From Apoda limacodes (taxonomy: Eukaryota; Arthropoda; Insecta; Lepidoptera; Limacodidae): a stretch of 64,000 nt of DNA. Position numbers and translations under genes: made by a program. The notes below the pieces were generated by a model. That model saw only the letters and a list, made by a program, of their open reading frames with translations. It searched no databases and had not been told where the DNA came from. Position 1 is the first letter of the stretch. The number at the start of each line of letters is the position of its first letter. This document shows, one piece after another, positions 1 through 9,608 of the stretch. The stretch spans positions 1,550,001 through 1,614,000 of the forward strand of contig OX291551.1 of NCBI GenBank assembly GCA_946406115.1. Reading direction: 5' to 3'.

Positions 1-479
1 TTTCGCGCAAAAGTTTTTTTATTTCAATGGCGGAAACTTGTAGAATATGGCTAGCAAATTAATTTCCATTTATCACTTGAAAAAACAGGAATGTAAAAAA
101 AATGTTTCAAACTGGCTGTTAAATGTAAACTATACGAGAAAACTGAAAACCTTCAATTCAATGTTCCTTTTTAAAGAAACTCACACCTTAACACAAACAC
201 ACAACATATACACAAAACACTTATACCCTACACACCCTCACTCATTCACTTTCTTACAGACGTTCGAGATGTATATACATATAGTCATTATCTTTAAATA
301 TTTGTATAGTTTTATCTTAGTATGTTTTCTCCGAGAGGAGGAGCCAGTAGACTCATACCACAGGTTTATCCTAGTTTGGGCTTTCTGTCCCCCAGCAATA
401 AATGTAATTTAATAATATCTAGATTATACTGTAGCCTAAGTGTTTTGTAATAATATCTAGATTAGTAGTGTTTTGTAAC
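1..479. other. AT-rich stretch, no convincing gene
   Basis: An open frame at 47-412 has no recognisable domain and a composition like translated AT-rich DNA, so I do not call it. The part around 330-410 (an AGGAGGAG-rich patch, an ACAGGTTTATCCTAG block, then CAGCAATAAATGTAAT) resembles LINE 3' untranslated ends I associate with Lepidoptera, which would fit the LINE remnant next to it, but this is a guess. A short direct repeat, TAATAATATCTAGATTA, occurs near 411 and again near 450. Confidence 0.35.
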
Positions 480-1260
480 TATTTTTAGGAGACACAACAA
501 ATTATTTATGACACTAGTTATTATCTGAAGCTACATATTTGATAATTTTTGTAGCAATTCCATTATATGTTTTGTATTCTCGCTACATCATTTTCTGCTA
601 CAGGAAACATAAATATTGATTGGGACTGACGAGTTATATAATTTTTGCTTTGCCACTTGATTAGCCACATCTTAAATTTTATTAACAAAGTAATCGTTGA
701 AAGTTTCTGCAATTCTTTGGAATTTGATACTATATCTTATATTTTTTTTTATTTATATCATCATATATTATATAATTCGTGCTTTTTGTGTTTGTTTTAC
801 AATCTTTTCAAATCTGTTTGAGTATCATTTCAAAGTTTCCATATTAACTTTTGTTGGCTTAAATCTATAGCCCCAAGGTAATTGTTTTTTATTTTTACTA
901 AAATCCAGGGAGTCTTTTCTTTCGAATAAACAGTCACCGCATAAAATGAAAAACATAGATTATATGGCATTTGAAAATTATCAATGAATTTATTATATGC
1001 ACCATTCAGATGGCTACATTCATAAACATCAGAAAAAGAGAGATTTTGAAGGAATCATTTAAATTTATTTAAGTTCTGCGCTATAGTCTCGTTTTTGTAT
1101 TCGCTAATGATTAATGCTTCTGGATTTTTTTTTAGGAAACTTCAAAATATAAGCTGTGTGATCCGTAATAGGAATCTATTATTTTGCTTTCACATCTCAA
1201 AATTGTCAATGCATGTTTTACTGCTTAGCCTAGTGGGTGGCTTTAATTCAAGATGGAGAT
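480..1260 (-). pseudogene. LINE remnant: end of endonuclease and EN-RT linker
   Basis: Reading the minus strand from about 1170 downward gives a patchy frame. It contains ITDHTAYILKF (an SDHxP-like endonuclease end), then SDVYECSHLNGAYNKFIDNF and KEKTPWIL near 1000-900, and then a piece like ETFNDYFVNKI near 700. This is the usual order in CR1/Jockey-type LINEs, where the linker after the endonuclease reads like DxYNKFxxxF followed by a KKPWI motif and an FNxYF motif before the reverse transcriptase. The frame is broken by stops and shifts and no RT follows, so it is a dead fragment. The clade cannot be fixed. Confidence 0.5.
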
Positions 1261-1997
1261 TGCGACGTAAAAGATAATAATCAAAATTTGCGATTGCGAA
1301 ATGTGCGATTGTTGCGTTTTAAAATATCAATATTATTATCAAGACTTTTTTTTTTCTCCGGGTTGACACACACTGTATTCAATGTCGTTTCCATTTTTCA
1401 TAAAAGATTTTAAATGTATTCGTTTTCGGAGTTCTGTATATACAAACGATTATATCATGCTCTATTAGTTCTATACCACTACATTTAAAAATGCCTAATA
1501 CAAAGAATTTCGATAAATTTAATATTTCTTTATATTGAATACCATTTCTGACTTAAATACCGGACCCTCCTATTTTTTCATTGTTTCAAGGAAACCATGC
1601 AGCAAGGCGATAATTTGGAATTGTTAGTGTGTAATGAAATGTGCCGTTATAGTAGTAGTAATAGAAGAATTATTTCTATATATATTAAATATTATATATT
1701 TTAAATTAAAGCGTAATTACTGTATCTGTATAGGTAGGCAAGCAGGTCTTAAAATTTGTGTAATTTATCTTTAGTAAAGTTTGTCTAAGAAGTAAAATCA
1801 ATTCGATATCATAGTCGAGTATATTTAGACATAGAGCTGGTTTGTAGCAATTTTTACACACCATGAAGAAGCAGATTTTATTGTTCAAGCCATAACTGCA
1901 ATCAGTTGTATTTTTTGAGATTAAATCATCTTTCATTAAAACTTCTATGAAAGTCTTTTAGTCAAGTTAGGATCATGGTGGACATCATGGCAGTTAT

Positions 1998-2048
1998 GGC
2001 TGTGATATGCTGTCATTATTACCGCATTAAGATCGGCATATCACAGCC
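1998..2048. repeat. Perfect 13-bp inverted repeat (hairpin)
   Basis: GGCTGTGATATGC at 1998-2010 is exactly complementary to GCATATCACAGCC at 2036-2048, with a 25-base loop. The surrounding DNA is unannotated and AT-rich. It could be the core of a small palindromic element or the ends of a very short MITE. I see no target duplication. Confidence 0.6.
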
Positions 2049-2340
2049 TCACTGGGTGTGATACTATCAGCGCATTGTCAAATCAAACTTGGAAAACGAG
2101 CGAAAATTTACATCTGTAAACCAAAAATTTTCAGCCAAAATCTAAAGTATCGTAATAAGAAACGTTTTTTGAAAGCTGAAAAGTCTATAATCCTCGAGTA
2201 AACTAGCAAAAAAAGCTGCAATTAATGGAAAACTTAGACTTACGGTCTCGATGTTTCAAATCAAAAGATTATTGTAAAAAGTGGATAAAAACATCTAGTT
2301 ATTTTTTAATTCCACATAAATCAGAGGAAGTTAATTAACT

Positions 2341-2743
2341 AACCAAGTAAATTAGTCAGTAGTTATCGAGCAACGCCGCTCAATAACATAGGCCCGGCCA
2401 CTATATACGTCGTGGATTTTTTGCACTGCCACCCATGTAAATGACTCTAACTCCCTTGTTTGTGAATGCATCAGGGTGATTTACGGTTTATTAGTATTCT
2501 GATCGATTTTGGAACACACTTTGTTTTAAACAAAAATTACAAAAACCGGTTACTTAGCGAGTTATTCAGTAAAGAAAAAAGTTAGGTTTTTTTTGTAATA
2601 TCTCATTTTACTTAATTTGTACAGTAATCAATGAATAAAGTTGATTATTATACATCACAAGCACTTTAATTTTACACCTTAACCAAGTAAATCCGTCCAT
2701 AAGTTATCGAGCAATACCGCTCAACAACATATGTCAGCCGCCA
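2341..2743 (+). repeat. Imperfect direct repeat, two 62-bp units 340 bp apart
   Basis: The unit beginning AACCAAGTAAAT at 2341-2402 recurs at 2681-2743. Both carry AGTTATCGAGCAA followed by CGCTCAA-AACATA. The spacer is AT-rich and carries no gene. It may be a local duplication or two ends of one unrecognised element. Confidence 0.55.
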
Positions 2744-2910
2744 TCTTTGTTACGCTACAACTACCCCCATCAGTCTACTCCTCAGTATTTCTCTCCTAAG
2801 GACTCAACACCTAACCTAAACCCTAGACCAACAAGAACCCTGCTCCGATTGAACTGAAATAACCTGAGAACCAACATCTATTCCTTTATCCTATCCTATC
2901 CTATCTATTA

Positions 2911-3105
2911 TCCGCCGACAGCCTCTTCTGCAGAGCATGCATGGGGGCTGAAGAGACGCCATTTTACGTGATACTACATTGTGAAGAGGTGGAAGACCAC
3001 AGGTCAAAACGCATAGAGACCCCAGAGAAGCTCCAGGAGTCCTGCAGCAATGTTGGACACTTGTTGAGATCCTGAAGGGAACTAGGCTGGCTGCACTAGC
3101 CAGAT
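2911..3105 (+). pseudogene. LINE ORF2 C-terminal Cys/His fragment
   Basis: The plus strand reads ADSLFCRACMGAEETPFYV, then ILHCEEVEDHRSKR, and soon meets a stop. A CxxC, then a glutamate/threonine stretch, then HC followed by an arginine-rich helix is the C-terminal zinc-finger-like tail of many insect LINE reverse transcriptases. No RT precedes it, so this is a short leftover. An open frame on the opposite strand (2891-3130) is only its shadow. Confidence 0.5.
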
Positions 3106-3415
3106 AAGATTCCTCCTCCTTCACCACCATTTTTTAAGTTAAGTCTACTACCGTACTTTTGGTATTCAAAAGAACGTGCCTAACAAGTACATACCGGTAG
3201 TAGGTATGTCCGAGAGGGATCTTATTTGAGCACTTTTTTATAATTTGGATCCCATACTACATTGATTAAATTCTAAGTTGAATTTTAAATTCGGTCTTCA
3301 TTATGATACGCGAACGCGATTAGCAGATTAGCTACAGCTTCCCATGTGCAAAATGTTTATATATCTATGGTCAGCGGTTGCATGTATTTTTCCTTATAAA
3401 GCAATAGATAGTTAC

Positions 3416-3521
3416 CGGAGACAGTAACAAAGTTGGTGTGTCGCGGCATCCACGCGAGGTCGAACACGGCGTTGTGGTGACACTGGAAGCTCTCGACCGC
3501 GCCCCCCACGCGATCAGTGTT
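3416..3521 (-). CDS. DTL: DTL/CDT2 homologue, internal exon (WD-repeat)
   Basis: The exon reads NTDRVGGAVESFQCHHNAVF then DLAWMPRHTNFVTVSG. The blocks HxNAVFDLAW and the following xxxVTxSGD are the hallmark of an early WD repeat of denticleless/CDT2. This protein is the substrate receptor of the CUL4-DDB1 ubiquitin ligase, which degrades CDT1 and other factors when they are bound to PCNA during S phase. The acceptor is acgttacag|AACACT at 3522/3521 and the donor is TCCG|gtaact at 3416/3415. The exon is 106 nt, entering in phase 0 and leaving in phase 1 (the G of the expected GDHTA). It joins in frame to the exon at 9014-9210. The next exon is not found below 3400, so the gene runs out of the window on the left. 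Confidence 0.82.
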
Positions 3522-3656
3522 CTGTAACGTGAGCTTCTTGTTACTATCACCTCGTTTATAAATAACATAATCAAAATTATTTCTAATGAAAAAGTTTAAT
3601 AGACAGGGACAATATTTTCCTCAAACTTATAACTCTGAATTAGGTAAAAAAAAAAC

Positions 3657-4110
3657 GTGAACAAGAACCGTTTATTCCCTTGTAGTGATAGATCGAGACC
3701 GACTGTTAGTCACTTGGTACAAGACAAGTTTCTGTTTTTAACAAGACAAAAGACACTCTTATACAGAAAAGACAGAAAATCTTTGGCATTCGACTACAAA
3801 CCGAAGAAAACATCCAGTTCTGTCAGTATGTCTGCTTTACTTACTGGATTATTTTTAACTTTTTAGAGTTAAAGTTTCGCAAAAATCATGTATGACTGAA
3901 TAGTTCCCCTTTAAAACTTCTTTAAAAAAAATCCGCGACAGCATATGTCTATCTTTTAAGGTTGGCTCACTATAACTTTTTTTATAATAACCAAATTTGT
4001 TCTAAAATAATGCATTATTTGCGAAGGTGTTTTTATAAACATGATATTAATAAAAATTTCCCTTTACATTATTCGATCTTAGGCGATATTGTAGTTTTAA
4101 AATAACATCG
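3657..4110. other. Intronic DNA, nothing recognised
   Basis: This lies in the DTL intron. A 69-codon open frame at 3657-3866 has no similarity I recognise and lacks supporting context. Confidence 0.4.
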
Positions 4111-4350
4111 CAGCAAAATAATGATCAAGTACTGCGTGCGCATTTATGATGTGCAAGGCCGGCGGGCAGTCATGAAGTTGCGGGAAGTCAAGAAGGACGG
4201 TGGCCCCAGTTAGCTCTGCGAGATACTATGCGGCGCGGCTCACACGCGCGGTCGGCTCCCTCCCTCCCTACGCAGCGGACGCAACCGACAGTGAATATTG
4301 AAATTGAATATTGAAGTGAATAACAAATTGGGCAGAGGCTAATATTGAAA
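4110..4350 (+). promoter_or_regulatory. GC-rich island, possible promoter / noncoding first exon
   Basis: About 150 bp between 4130 and 4280 is sharply GC-rich (CGGCGGGC, GCGGCGCGGCTC, GCGCGGTCGG) in AT-rich surroundings. It is followed by an ATTGAA-rich stretch and a good donor-like GAAAAG|GTAATTTG near 4350. That could be a noncoding first exon on the plus strand inside the DTL intron, or simply a piece of a GC-rich repeat. No open reading frame supports coding. This is inference only. Confidence 0.25.
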
Positions 4351-4380
4351 AGGTAATTTGAGAACGTAGATATATAGCTA

Positions 4381-4620
4381 CTCCAGCTCCTCTTTTATTA
4401 GTGCGGTCATCCGAATCAAATAAAAACCAGGAAAAGCGTGGATATTTTTAGTATCAAATGATGCAAGAAAATCAGGGTAGTACGCTGGGATGCTTTGGGC
4501 ATTAATATGACGGATATTAAAGTTTTTCATAAAGTCTGAGAACTGAGAACAAAGTGTTTTATTAAGGGGTTGATTCATACTATGGAAACTACCAGTGCTG
4601 TTCAATCCGTCACAGGACAA
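4381..4620 (-). pseudogene. LINE endonuclease N-terminal fragment
   Basis: The minus-strand frame ending at 4378 contains FNIRHINAQSIPAYYPDFLA, then SFDTKNIHA, then FPGFYLIR. This is the first part of an APE-type LINE endonuclease (xNxRxINAQS, then I-HA, then LPGFxLIRxDR). The stretch normally carrying the ETWLK catalytic glutamate between IHA and PGF is deleted. The hydrophobic N-terminal extension of the frame (4640-4764) is AT-rich read-through. Dead fragment. Confidence 0.6.
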
Positions 4621-4893
4621 TAGAGATAAATATTGACTGTCATCAGATTCATCATCGTTTGACTTTTTAATAAAAATGATAGCAAACAAAATAAATAAAT
4701 ATGAATAAAATATGAATAATAATAAAATATATATAATATTACAAAAATAAACAAATAACCACAAAGATGTGCGAAATAACTCTACCCTACCTGCCCGCAG
4801 AAAGATAGAGATGTGCCATGTCCAATAAAAGACAAAACAACAAACAATATTTCTAAAATTATCGTGCTTAAGACGTGAGAAAATATAACTAAC

Positions 4894-5176
4894 TGTTGAG
4901 ATTTATAAGGTTTGGCAATATAAACACTAATGCTAGAGTATAATTTATTAAACTAAAAAGTATACATGAGCACAGACGCCATTAAAACATGAAGTGAAGT
5001 ACACTTAGAAAGTAGCGCTCTCTGTGATGGGCGGATGTCGAAACTAAAACTAATCAAGCACACCCAATTTTATTTGTTTGTTAGAAGCGGGAAATTTAAA
5101 CTTATTCAACACTCTCACCAAATTATAAGCTTCCAACATTGTAAAAAAATTAAACAGAAAATTTTAACTTATTCAA
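4894..5176 (-). repeat. Copia 3' LTR (approximate)
   Basis: In element sense the LTR ends ...CTTATAAATCTCAACA, with the final CA at 4894. The terminal 87 bp (4894-4980) match 7037-7123. The upstream limit is uncertain. TGTTGAATAAG preceded by GGTGAGAG occurs twice, ending near 5107 and near 5175, and either could be the polypurine tract/LTR junction. Confidence 0.55.
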
Positions 5177-5224
5177 CACTCTCACCAAAAGAAAAACAAC
5201 ATTAAAAATAAATTAACAATTGTC

Positions 5225-5400
5225 AGTTATGTTCAAAAATGGTCTTAACACAAAGAATTGCTCCCTGGGTAGGGGTTTAGTTAGTATGTCAGCAGCCTGT
5301 TGTTTTGTTTCTACAAATTTTATTTCCATTACTTTGTTCTCATACATATCTCTAATGTAATGGTAACGAATATCTATATGTTTAGACCTCTTTTTCTTTT
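5225..5400 (-). pseudogene. Copia Pol C-terminus (RNase H end)
   Basis: The minus strand from about 5400 reads RSKHIDIRYHYIRDMYEN, then VETKQQAADILTKPLPREQF. This is the highly conserved C-terminal end of copia-type Pol (HIDIRYHFIRD...ADxxTKPL), which follows the RNase H domain in intact elements. It directly abuts integrase here, marking the internal deletion. Confidence 0.8.
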
Positions 5401-5404
5401 TCTT

Positions 5405-6159
5405 GTCTATGAATTGAGCATAGAACGAACACTTTCTAAGATTGTCTGATTAAGTCGTGCACTCCTCCCGTTTTGTTCTGGAGTATATGGAGCTGTATAT
5501 TCCAGTCAAATGCCTTTTTGTAGTGCATACTGTATAAAAAATTTGTTGCAATATTCTTTGAGTATCCATCAGTGAATGTAATAAAGTACTTGGCACCCGT
5601 GCCAGATATTGTTGGCATTGGTCCGCATAAGTCACTGTGTATCTTGTCTCCATTGTTTACGCTGGCATTCTATGAGTTTTTAAAAGAAGCTCTGTGCTGT
5701 TTACCATAGACACAGGCCTCACAAAAACAGTCTTCCCATTCACCGATTTTAGTCTGTCCAGTTCATGTGTCTTAGTCGCTCGTGCCATCTTTTCAAACTG
5801 ACTAGGTTTGCTTCTTCGGTTATAACTGTTTTAGAATATAGTTTATACAAGTTGTTTTTCTCCTTTTGAGCCAGTGTAGCTACTGCGCCTTTGCTATTCT
5901 TTACTATAGCCTTCGAGTTTTTCTTTTCAATACTAAACCCTTTATTAGTATAGTTTATACCTTCGGAAAATAGATTTCTTTTCAGTCGAGGCACATACAA
6001 AACATCGTTAATAACTGAGTCATACCACTGACCTTCCAATAGTTTTTTTATACGAACTGATCCAACGCCTTCCACCGATAACTCAGACGTGTCACCTAGT
6101 CGAACACTGCATGATGTTTCCGAGCGAAAATAAAATAAAAAATCTCTTTTATGGGTCAT
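5405..6159 (-). pseudogene. Copia Pol: GAG-pre-integrase and integrase
   Basis: Residues reading LVSLKRWHERLRHMN near 5770-5810 are the GAG-pre-integrase His/Cys region. GTGAKYFITFTDGYSKN near 5570-5620 carries the first catalytic Asp of the DDE integrase core. YTPEQNG near 5460-5480 precedes the catalytic Glu region, which has become RSARLN. The frame shifts between these blocks (5749-6159 and then 5436-5653 in two frames). Protease precedes in the usual copia order but I could not find its DSG motif with confidence. The product would be non-functional. Confidence 0.75.
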
Positions 6160-6220
6160 GTGTGCTGAACATCCAGTCTAAAGTCCAGCTATCGTCATAG
6201 TTAAGTGTTTGCCTCTTTAA

Positions 6221-6981
6221 TCAAAAATGCTGATTGCTTATCAATGTTTTGAATTTGCCGCTTCTTTGGTTCACGACAATTTCGAGCATAATGGCCCTTT
6301 TTATTGCAGTTGACCACTTGAAGCTGGGCTTAAAAGTATTCTTCGATTTTGATTTTTCTGCCGAGAGTGCAGTTTCTTCATTTTGCATACAAAAATTTGA
6401 TTCTTTGTCCAACAGTCTAGCAGTAAAATTTGTTAGCGTTTGCTTGCTATCTTCAAGTGAGAGCCAAGCTTGTCTTAACATTCTATACTTTTCTGGCAGC
6501 AACCCCAATATTTTGGTGATAATTGCTAAGTTGGAAATATTTTTGCCTGCATCGCGTAACTGTTGCGCGATGTATACAATTTTTGCTATGTGCAAGGCCA
6601 TGTTGTCCGAGGGATCTATTTTGAAACTGTGGAATTTTCGTTGATTCACTCGTTTTCTCGTAAATTGCAATCAAACTTTTCTATAATCTGTTTTGTCGTA
6701 ACGCAATTCTGAATAAGTAACATTTGCGACAACTGCATCTATGTGGAAACTATGAACATAGCTTTAACGTCATTTTGACTCCATGTTTCTTTCAGCGGTT
6801 TTTCACTTTCTTTTTCTTCGTCTAATTTTAAATGCCCATCTAATCCCTTCGCCCGAAAAGCAAGGGTGATCTGGTATTTCCAAGCCCTGTAGTTTTCACC
6901 ACAAAATTTATTTATAGTTAAATTTGCGGTATCCATTTTCTGCGCGTGCAGACACACGGTCGCGAACACAAAACCACACAC
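6221..6981 (-). pseudogene. Copia Gag
   Basis: The start reads MDTANLTINKFCGENYRAWK, a canonical copia Gag N-terminus (xxKFxGxNYxxWKxxI). After a frame break near 6700 it continues with RVNQRKFHSFKIDPSDNMAL, then LGLLPEKYRMLRQAWLS (UBN2/retrotran-gag helix block, ITKILGxLPxxY). A zinc knuckle would be expected near 6280; only CNQKG-like traces (RAIMLEIVVNQ) remain and the frame is open but diverged. Gag forms the virus-like particle in intact elements. Confidence 0.75.
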
Positions 6982-7017
6982 ACATACGTTTTCGTATCAC
7001 TTTTAAGTTCTTCACGA

Positions 7018-7036
7018 TGCCTGGACCCAATAACCC
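7018..7036 (-). promoter_or_regulatory. Copia primer-binding site, half-tRNA type
   Basis: Immediately inside the 5' LTR end (...CCTCAAC) the minus strand reads GGGTTATTGGGTCCAGG. Drosophila copia has GGTTATGGGCCCAG here, complementary to the anticodon-stem region of initiator methionine tRNA instead of the 3' CCA end. This copy has one extra T and a C-to-T change. The match confirms the copia assignment and the strand. Confidence 0.7.
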
Positions 7037-7123
7037 GTTGAGGTTTATAAGGTTTGGCAATATAAATACTAATTAGCAGAGTATAATTTATTAAACCAAT
7101 AAGTATACACGAGCACTGACACC
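7037..7123 (-). repeat. Copia 5' LTR remnant
   Basis: 87 bp homologous to 4894-4980, from GTTGAGGTTTATAAGG to GAGCACTGACACC. It ends abruptly at 7123, where the sequences diverge, so most of the 5' LTR is lost. Confidence 0.7.
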
Positions 7124-7194
7124 AAATGAATACGCTTTTGCCTCTGCTATTAGTCGTGCCATTTTAGATAATATAAATTAAAAACATTTTACAT

Positions 7195-7812
7195 GCTGGC
7201 TTTGCTGGTTTGATATCAAGCTAGCAGATCCCTCGATTGCTGATAAACTATACGAGCTCACTAAATTAATTCTTTCACTATTTATTTCATACAAATTATC
7301 TACAAAATGAGGAGTAAAGCTCATCAAAAATACCAAGGAAACCGATATATGATCTGCTGGCTTAATGTCAAGCTAGAAAATTTTGCTATTCCTGAAAAAC
7401 TATAGGCTGTACAAAATTGATTCTTTTTCTACAAATTTACAACAAATTATCTACAAAACTTGGAGTAAAATGTTTTAAAAAAAACCAGTATGTGATCTAC
7501 TGGCTAGGTTGCACGAAGTAAACTTTAAAACTATTTGGGCTCACCAAATTAATTCTTTCACTATTAATTTATTACAAATTATCAACAAAATCAGGAAATC
7601 TCTCTTCAAAAACTACTCAAGAAACCTATATGAGATCTACTGGCTCAACATCAAGCTAGCAGATCACTCAAACCCTGAAATCTATAGGCTCTGCAAAATT
7701 TATTCTTTCACTACAAACTTACAACAAAAAATCTACAAAATGAGAAGTAAAGCTATTCAAAAATTTATATGTGATCTGCTGGTTAGGTTGCACGAAGTAA
7801 ATATCAATAGGT
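7195..7812. repeat. Tandem repeat, about 140-bp unit, 4+ copies
   Basis: The anchor GATCTGCTGG or GATCTACTGG recurs at 7351, 7494, 7634 and 7773, with a degenerate first copy near 7199. Spacings are about 152, 143, 140 and 139. Each unit also carries AATT-ATTCTTTC-CTA and ACAAAATGAGGAGTAAAGC-like blocks. After the anchor, units 1, 2 and 4 continue with a TCAAGCTAG block, while units 3 and 5 continue with GGTTGCACGAAGTAAA. There are therefore two unit types, alternating in the right half. Short open frames across it are by-products. Confidence 0.85.
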
Positions 7813-8277
7813 ATGTAAGCTGTAATGGCGTTCTGTAAGTCTTTTGCTGTTAAATAAGGAGTAAGTGAGACATTTACATCTTATTTAAAAACTTAAATCC
7901 AAAAAGTTTACTGATTCCTATGTCACAATATTTATCTACTCAGTATCGGAATTATAATATTGGACCTAGCATTCAGAGATTTACGAGATTCTGATATTCA
8001 TGCACTAGTCAGGGGCTTGTTTAGTTTGTTGGGTGTTTAGTCACTACTCTTTCTGAAGATTTTAACAGAGAGCTAGTAGGGAAAGCCCAGAAAAACCAAG
8101 AATTGAACTTGAATTGAAATATCTTATGCTGCTTTAGAGTTATTTTCACTGGTGAAATTACAGAGATTGTCATCCCAAATACATTACTAACTTTGCCTTA
8201 GAATCCTGTTATCGGCATTTGTATCGTAAGTGATTGTACGCACAAGCGCTTTCTCAATGCTTTAACTTCCCTTAGTG
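7813..8277. other. No gene seen
   Basis: AT-rich intronic DNA between the tandem repeat and the foldback element. It contains short direct sequence TCAGAGATTTACGAGATTC and no supported reading frame. Confidence 0.4.
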
Positions 8278-8928
8278 CTAGGGCTGCCATCTCTAAAACC
8301 TGCCGCCCAGGACCGAAAGGGTAAAAACCCCAGATTTTGGAGCCGTGACCTCGGACATTTGAATTTTTTTTTTATTCACTTTTAGCCCTGTTAAAAGAAT
8401 ACATTTTACTCCCTACTTGATTGAAAAAACATGAAATTGCAAGGCTTTTTTCGAATAAAATAGGGTGTTTTACTCATTATAGCGGTGTTAGTGTAAAGCT
8501 CTATGAAATAGCTCCATTTAGCCAGTAGGTACGTACAATGCGACTTGCCACTCGAAAAAGGGCATTCATCGATAACAGTGAATAAAATCCACTTTTACTC
8601 ACTAAGTGGATAAAAACATTTTGAATTTGGAACAAACTCGCATGGTACGAACCTACTGGCTAAATGGAGCTTTTTTTATAGAGCTTTACATACGCACTTG
8701 TTTATAACGCAGTCGGCCATCACTTGTTCTTTAATTCCTTGGATTGTACTTGCGCCTGCAATCTGTCATGTTGGTAATCTTACTAAAACTATAGTAATAG
8801 TTACAGGAGTGGTAGTAGAGAGGCTAAAAGCCTTTTGTCGAATTCACCTGGACTGCAGTTAAAACCCCCCCCGTTCGCCCTCCAAACTAGGACAAATCCG
8901 GGGAAACCCGGAAGGATGGCAGCCCTAG
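8278..8928. mobile_element. Foldback/MITE with two nested inverted repeats
   Basis: The outer ends are exact inverted repeats: CTAGGGCTGCCATC at 8278-8291 and GATGGCAGCCCTAG at 8915-8928, each followed inward by GC-rich, loosely complementary sequence. A second pair lies inside: about 41 bp at 8494-8534 (TAAAGCTCTATGAAATAGCT... ) complementary to 8645-8688 with a few mismatches, including the block CTCCATTTAGCCAGTAGGT. There is no transposase. The outer flanks read TTAGTG and TTATAG, too different for a confident target duplication. It could be one foldback element or a small MITE inside another. Confidence 0.7.
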
Positions 8929-9013
8929 TTATAGCTTACATTCTGAATAGACCCAATGACTTCCCGAAATAATAACATGTTAATCATACGTGAAATGTTC
9001 TTCTTTGTCTTAC

Positions 9014-9210
9014 CTGAATAGCAACCTTTCCATCTTCGTTAGCAAGAGCGAGGATATGCTCATATCCCGGCGCCTCTGAGAATCGACACGCGAATATCGG
9101 TGGATCCTGATCAAAATTAGCTACTACCGTCGAATTCTGCAGCCCATAAAATGACTCTTCGTTATTTACCACAAGTCTTTTCAAAATATTATCGTAGTTA
9201 AACCGACAGA
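9014..9210 (-). CDS. DTL: DTL/CDT2 homologue, exon with first WD-repeat strand
   Basis: The exon reads RFNYDNILKRLVVNNEESFY, then further on PPIFACRFSEAPGYEHILAL and ANEDGKVAIQ. The order PPFxCxF...EHxLAxANEDG is diagnostic of the start of the DTL/CDT2 beta-propeller. It is bounded by ttaattccag (9211-9220) upstream and CAG|gtaaga (9014/9013) downstream. The exon is 197 nt: two bases completing a codon plus 65 codons, ending in phase 0. This matches the phase-0 entry of the exon at 3416-3521. The apparent start at 9184 is TTG inside the exon and is not a start codon. The first exon is not identified in the window. Confidence 0.85.
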
Positions 9211-9608
9211 CTGGAATTAAACAGTGTAATTAGTAAAAACTTTAGAAAAATAAAAACACAAAATTAATGTTTTGAAGATGATAGATACTAACAAATCCCC
9301 AATTGTCTATCAATTAATCCTTGAACCTCATTCATTTTCAACTTATAATAATTAATTTATTTATTTTAATTTATAAAAAGGTAAATATGCTGTATTCGTT
9401 ACATTTACATCATTAGAATTTTTAGGATATTCTAGAAGATTTGCATTTTCAAGATTAAAGAATGGCAAAAGGGCAAAACAACTTAACATAGCGCGCGCGA
9501 ATTTATACACAGATCAGGATAAATTACATTTTTTTTACTTGTCCAGGCTTTTTAGAAGCCCGGAAAGCTGTTGGTAATTCGATTCATATAGCCTGTCATC
9601 AACATATT

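Larger units (their letters stand above)
4894..7123 (-). mobile_element. Copia-type LTR retrotransposon, internally deleted
   Basis: A Ty1/copia element lies on the minus strand. In element order there is a 5' LTR remnant (7123-7037), a tRNA-iMet-type primer site (7036-7018), Gag (about 6940-6221), GAG-pre-integrase and integrase (about 6159-5405), the last part of RNase H (about 5400-5225), and a 3' LTR ending at 4894. The whole reverse transcriptase and most of RNase H are missing: the integrase APYTPEQNG region runs straight into the RNase H tail. The two LTR pieces match for about 87 bp with roughly 85-90 percent identity by eye. No target duplication was found because the upstream LTR is truncated against the tandem repeat at about 7130. 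It sits in the DTL intron in the same orientation as DTL. Confidence 0.82.

Noticed and set aside
47..412. 121-codon open frame near the left edge
   Set aside because: Composition follows the AT-rich and CA-repeat DNA; no domain, and part of it looks like a LINE 3' untranslated region.
6234..6644. 136-codon plus-strand frame opposite Copia Gag
   Set aside because: The opposite strand encodes recognisable Gag; this frame is its antisense shadow.
7195..7812. CRISPR-like array
   Set aside because: Units are about 140 bp with whole-unit similarity and no unique spacers; this is a eukaryotic tandem repeat.
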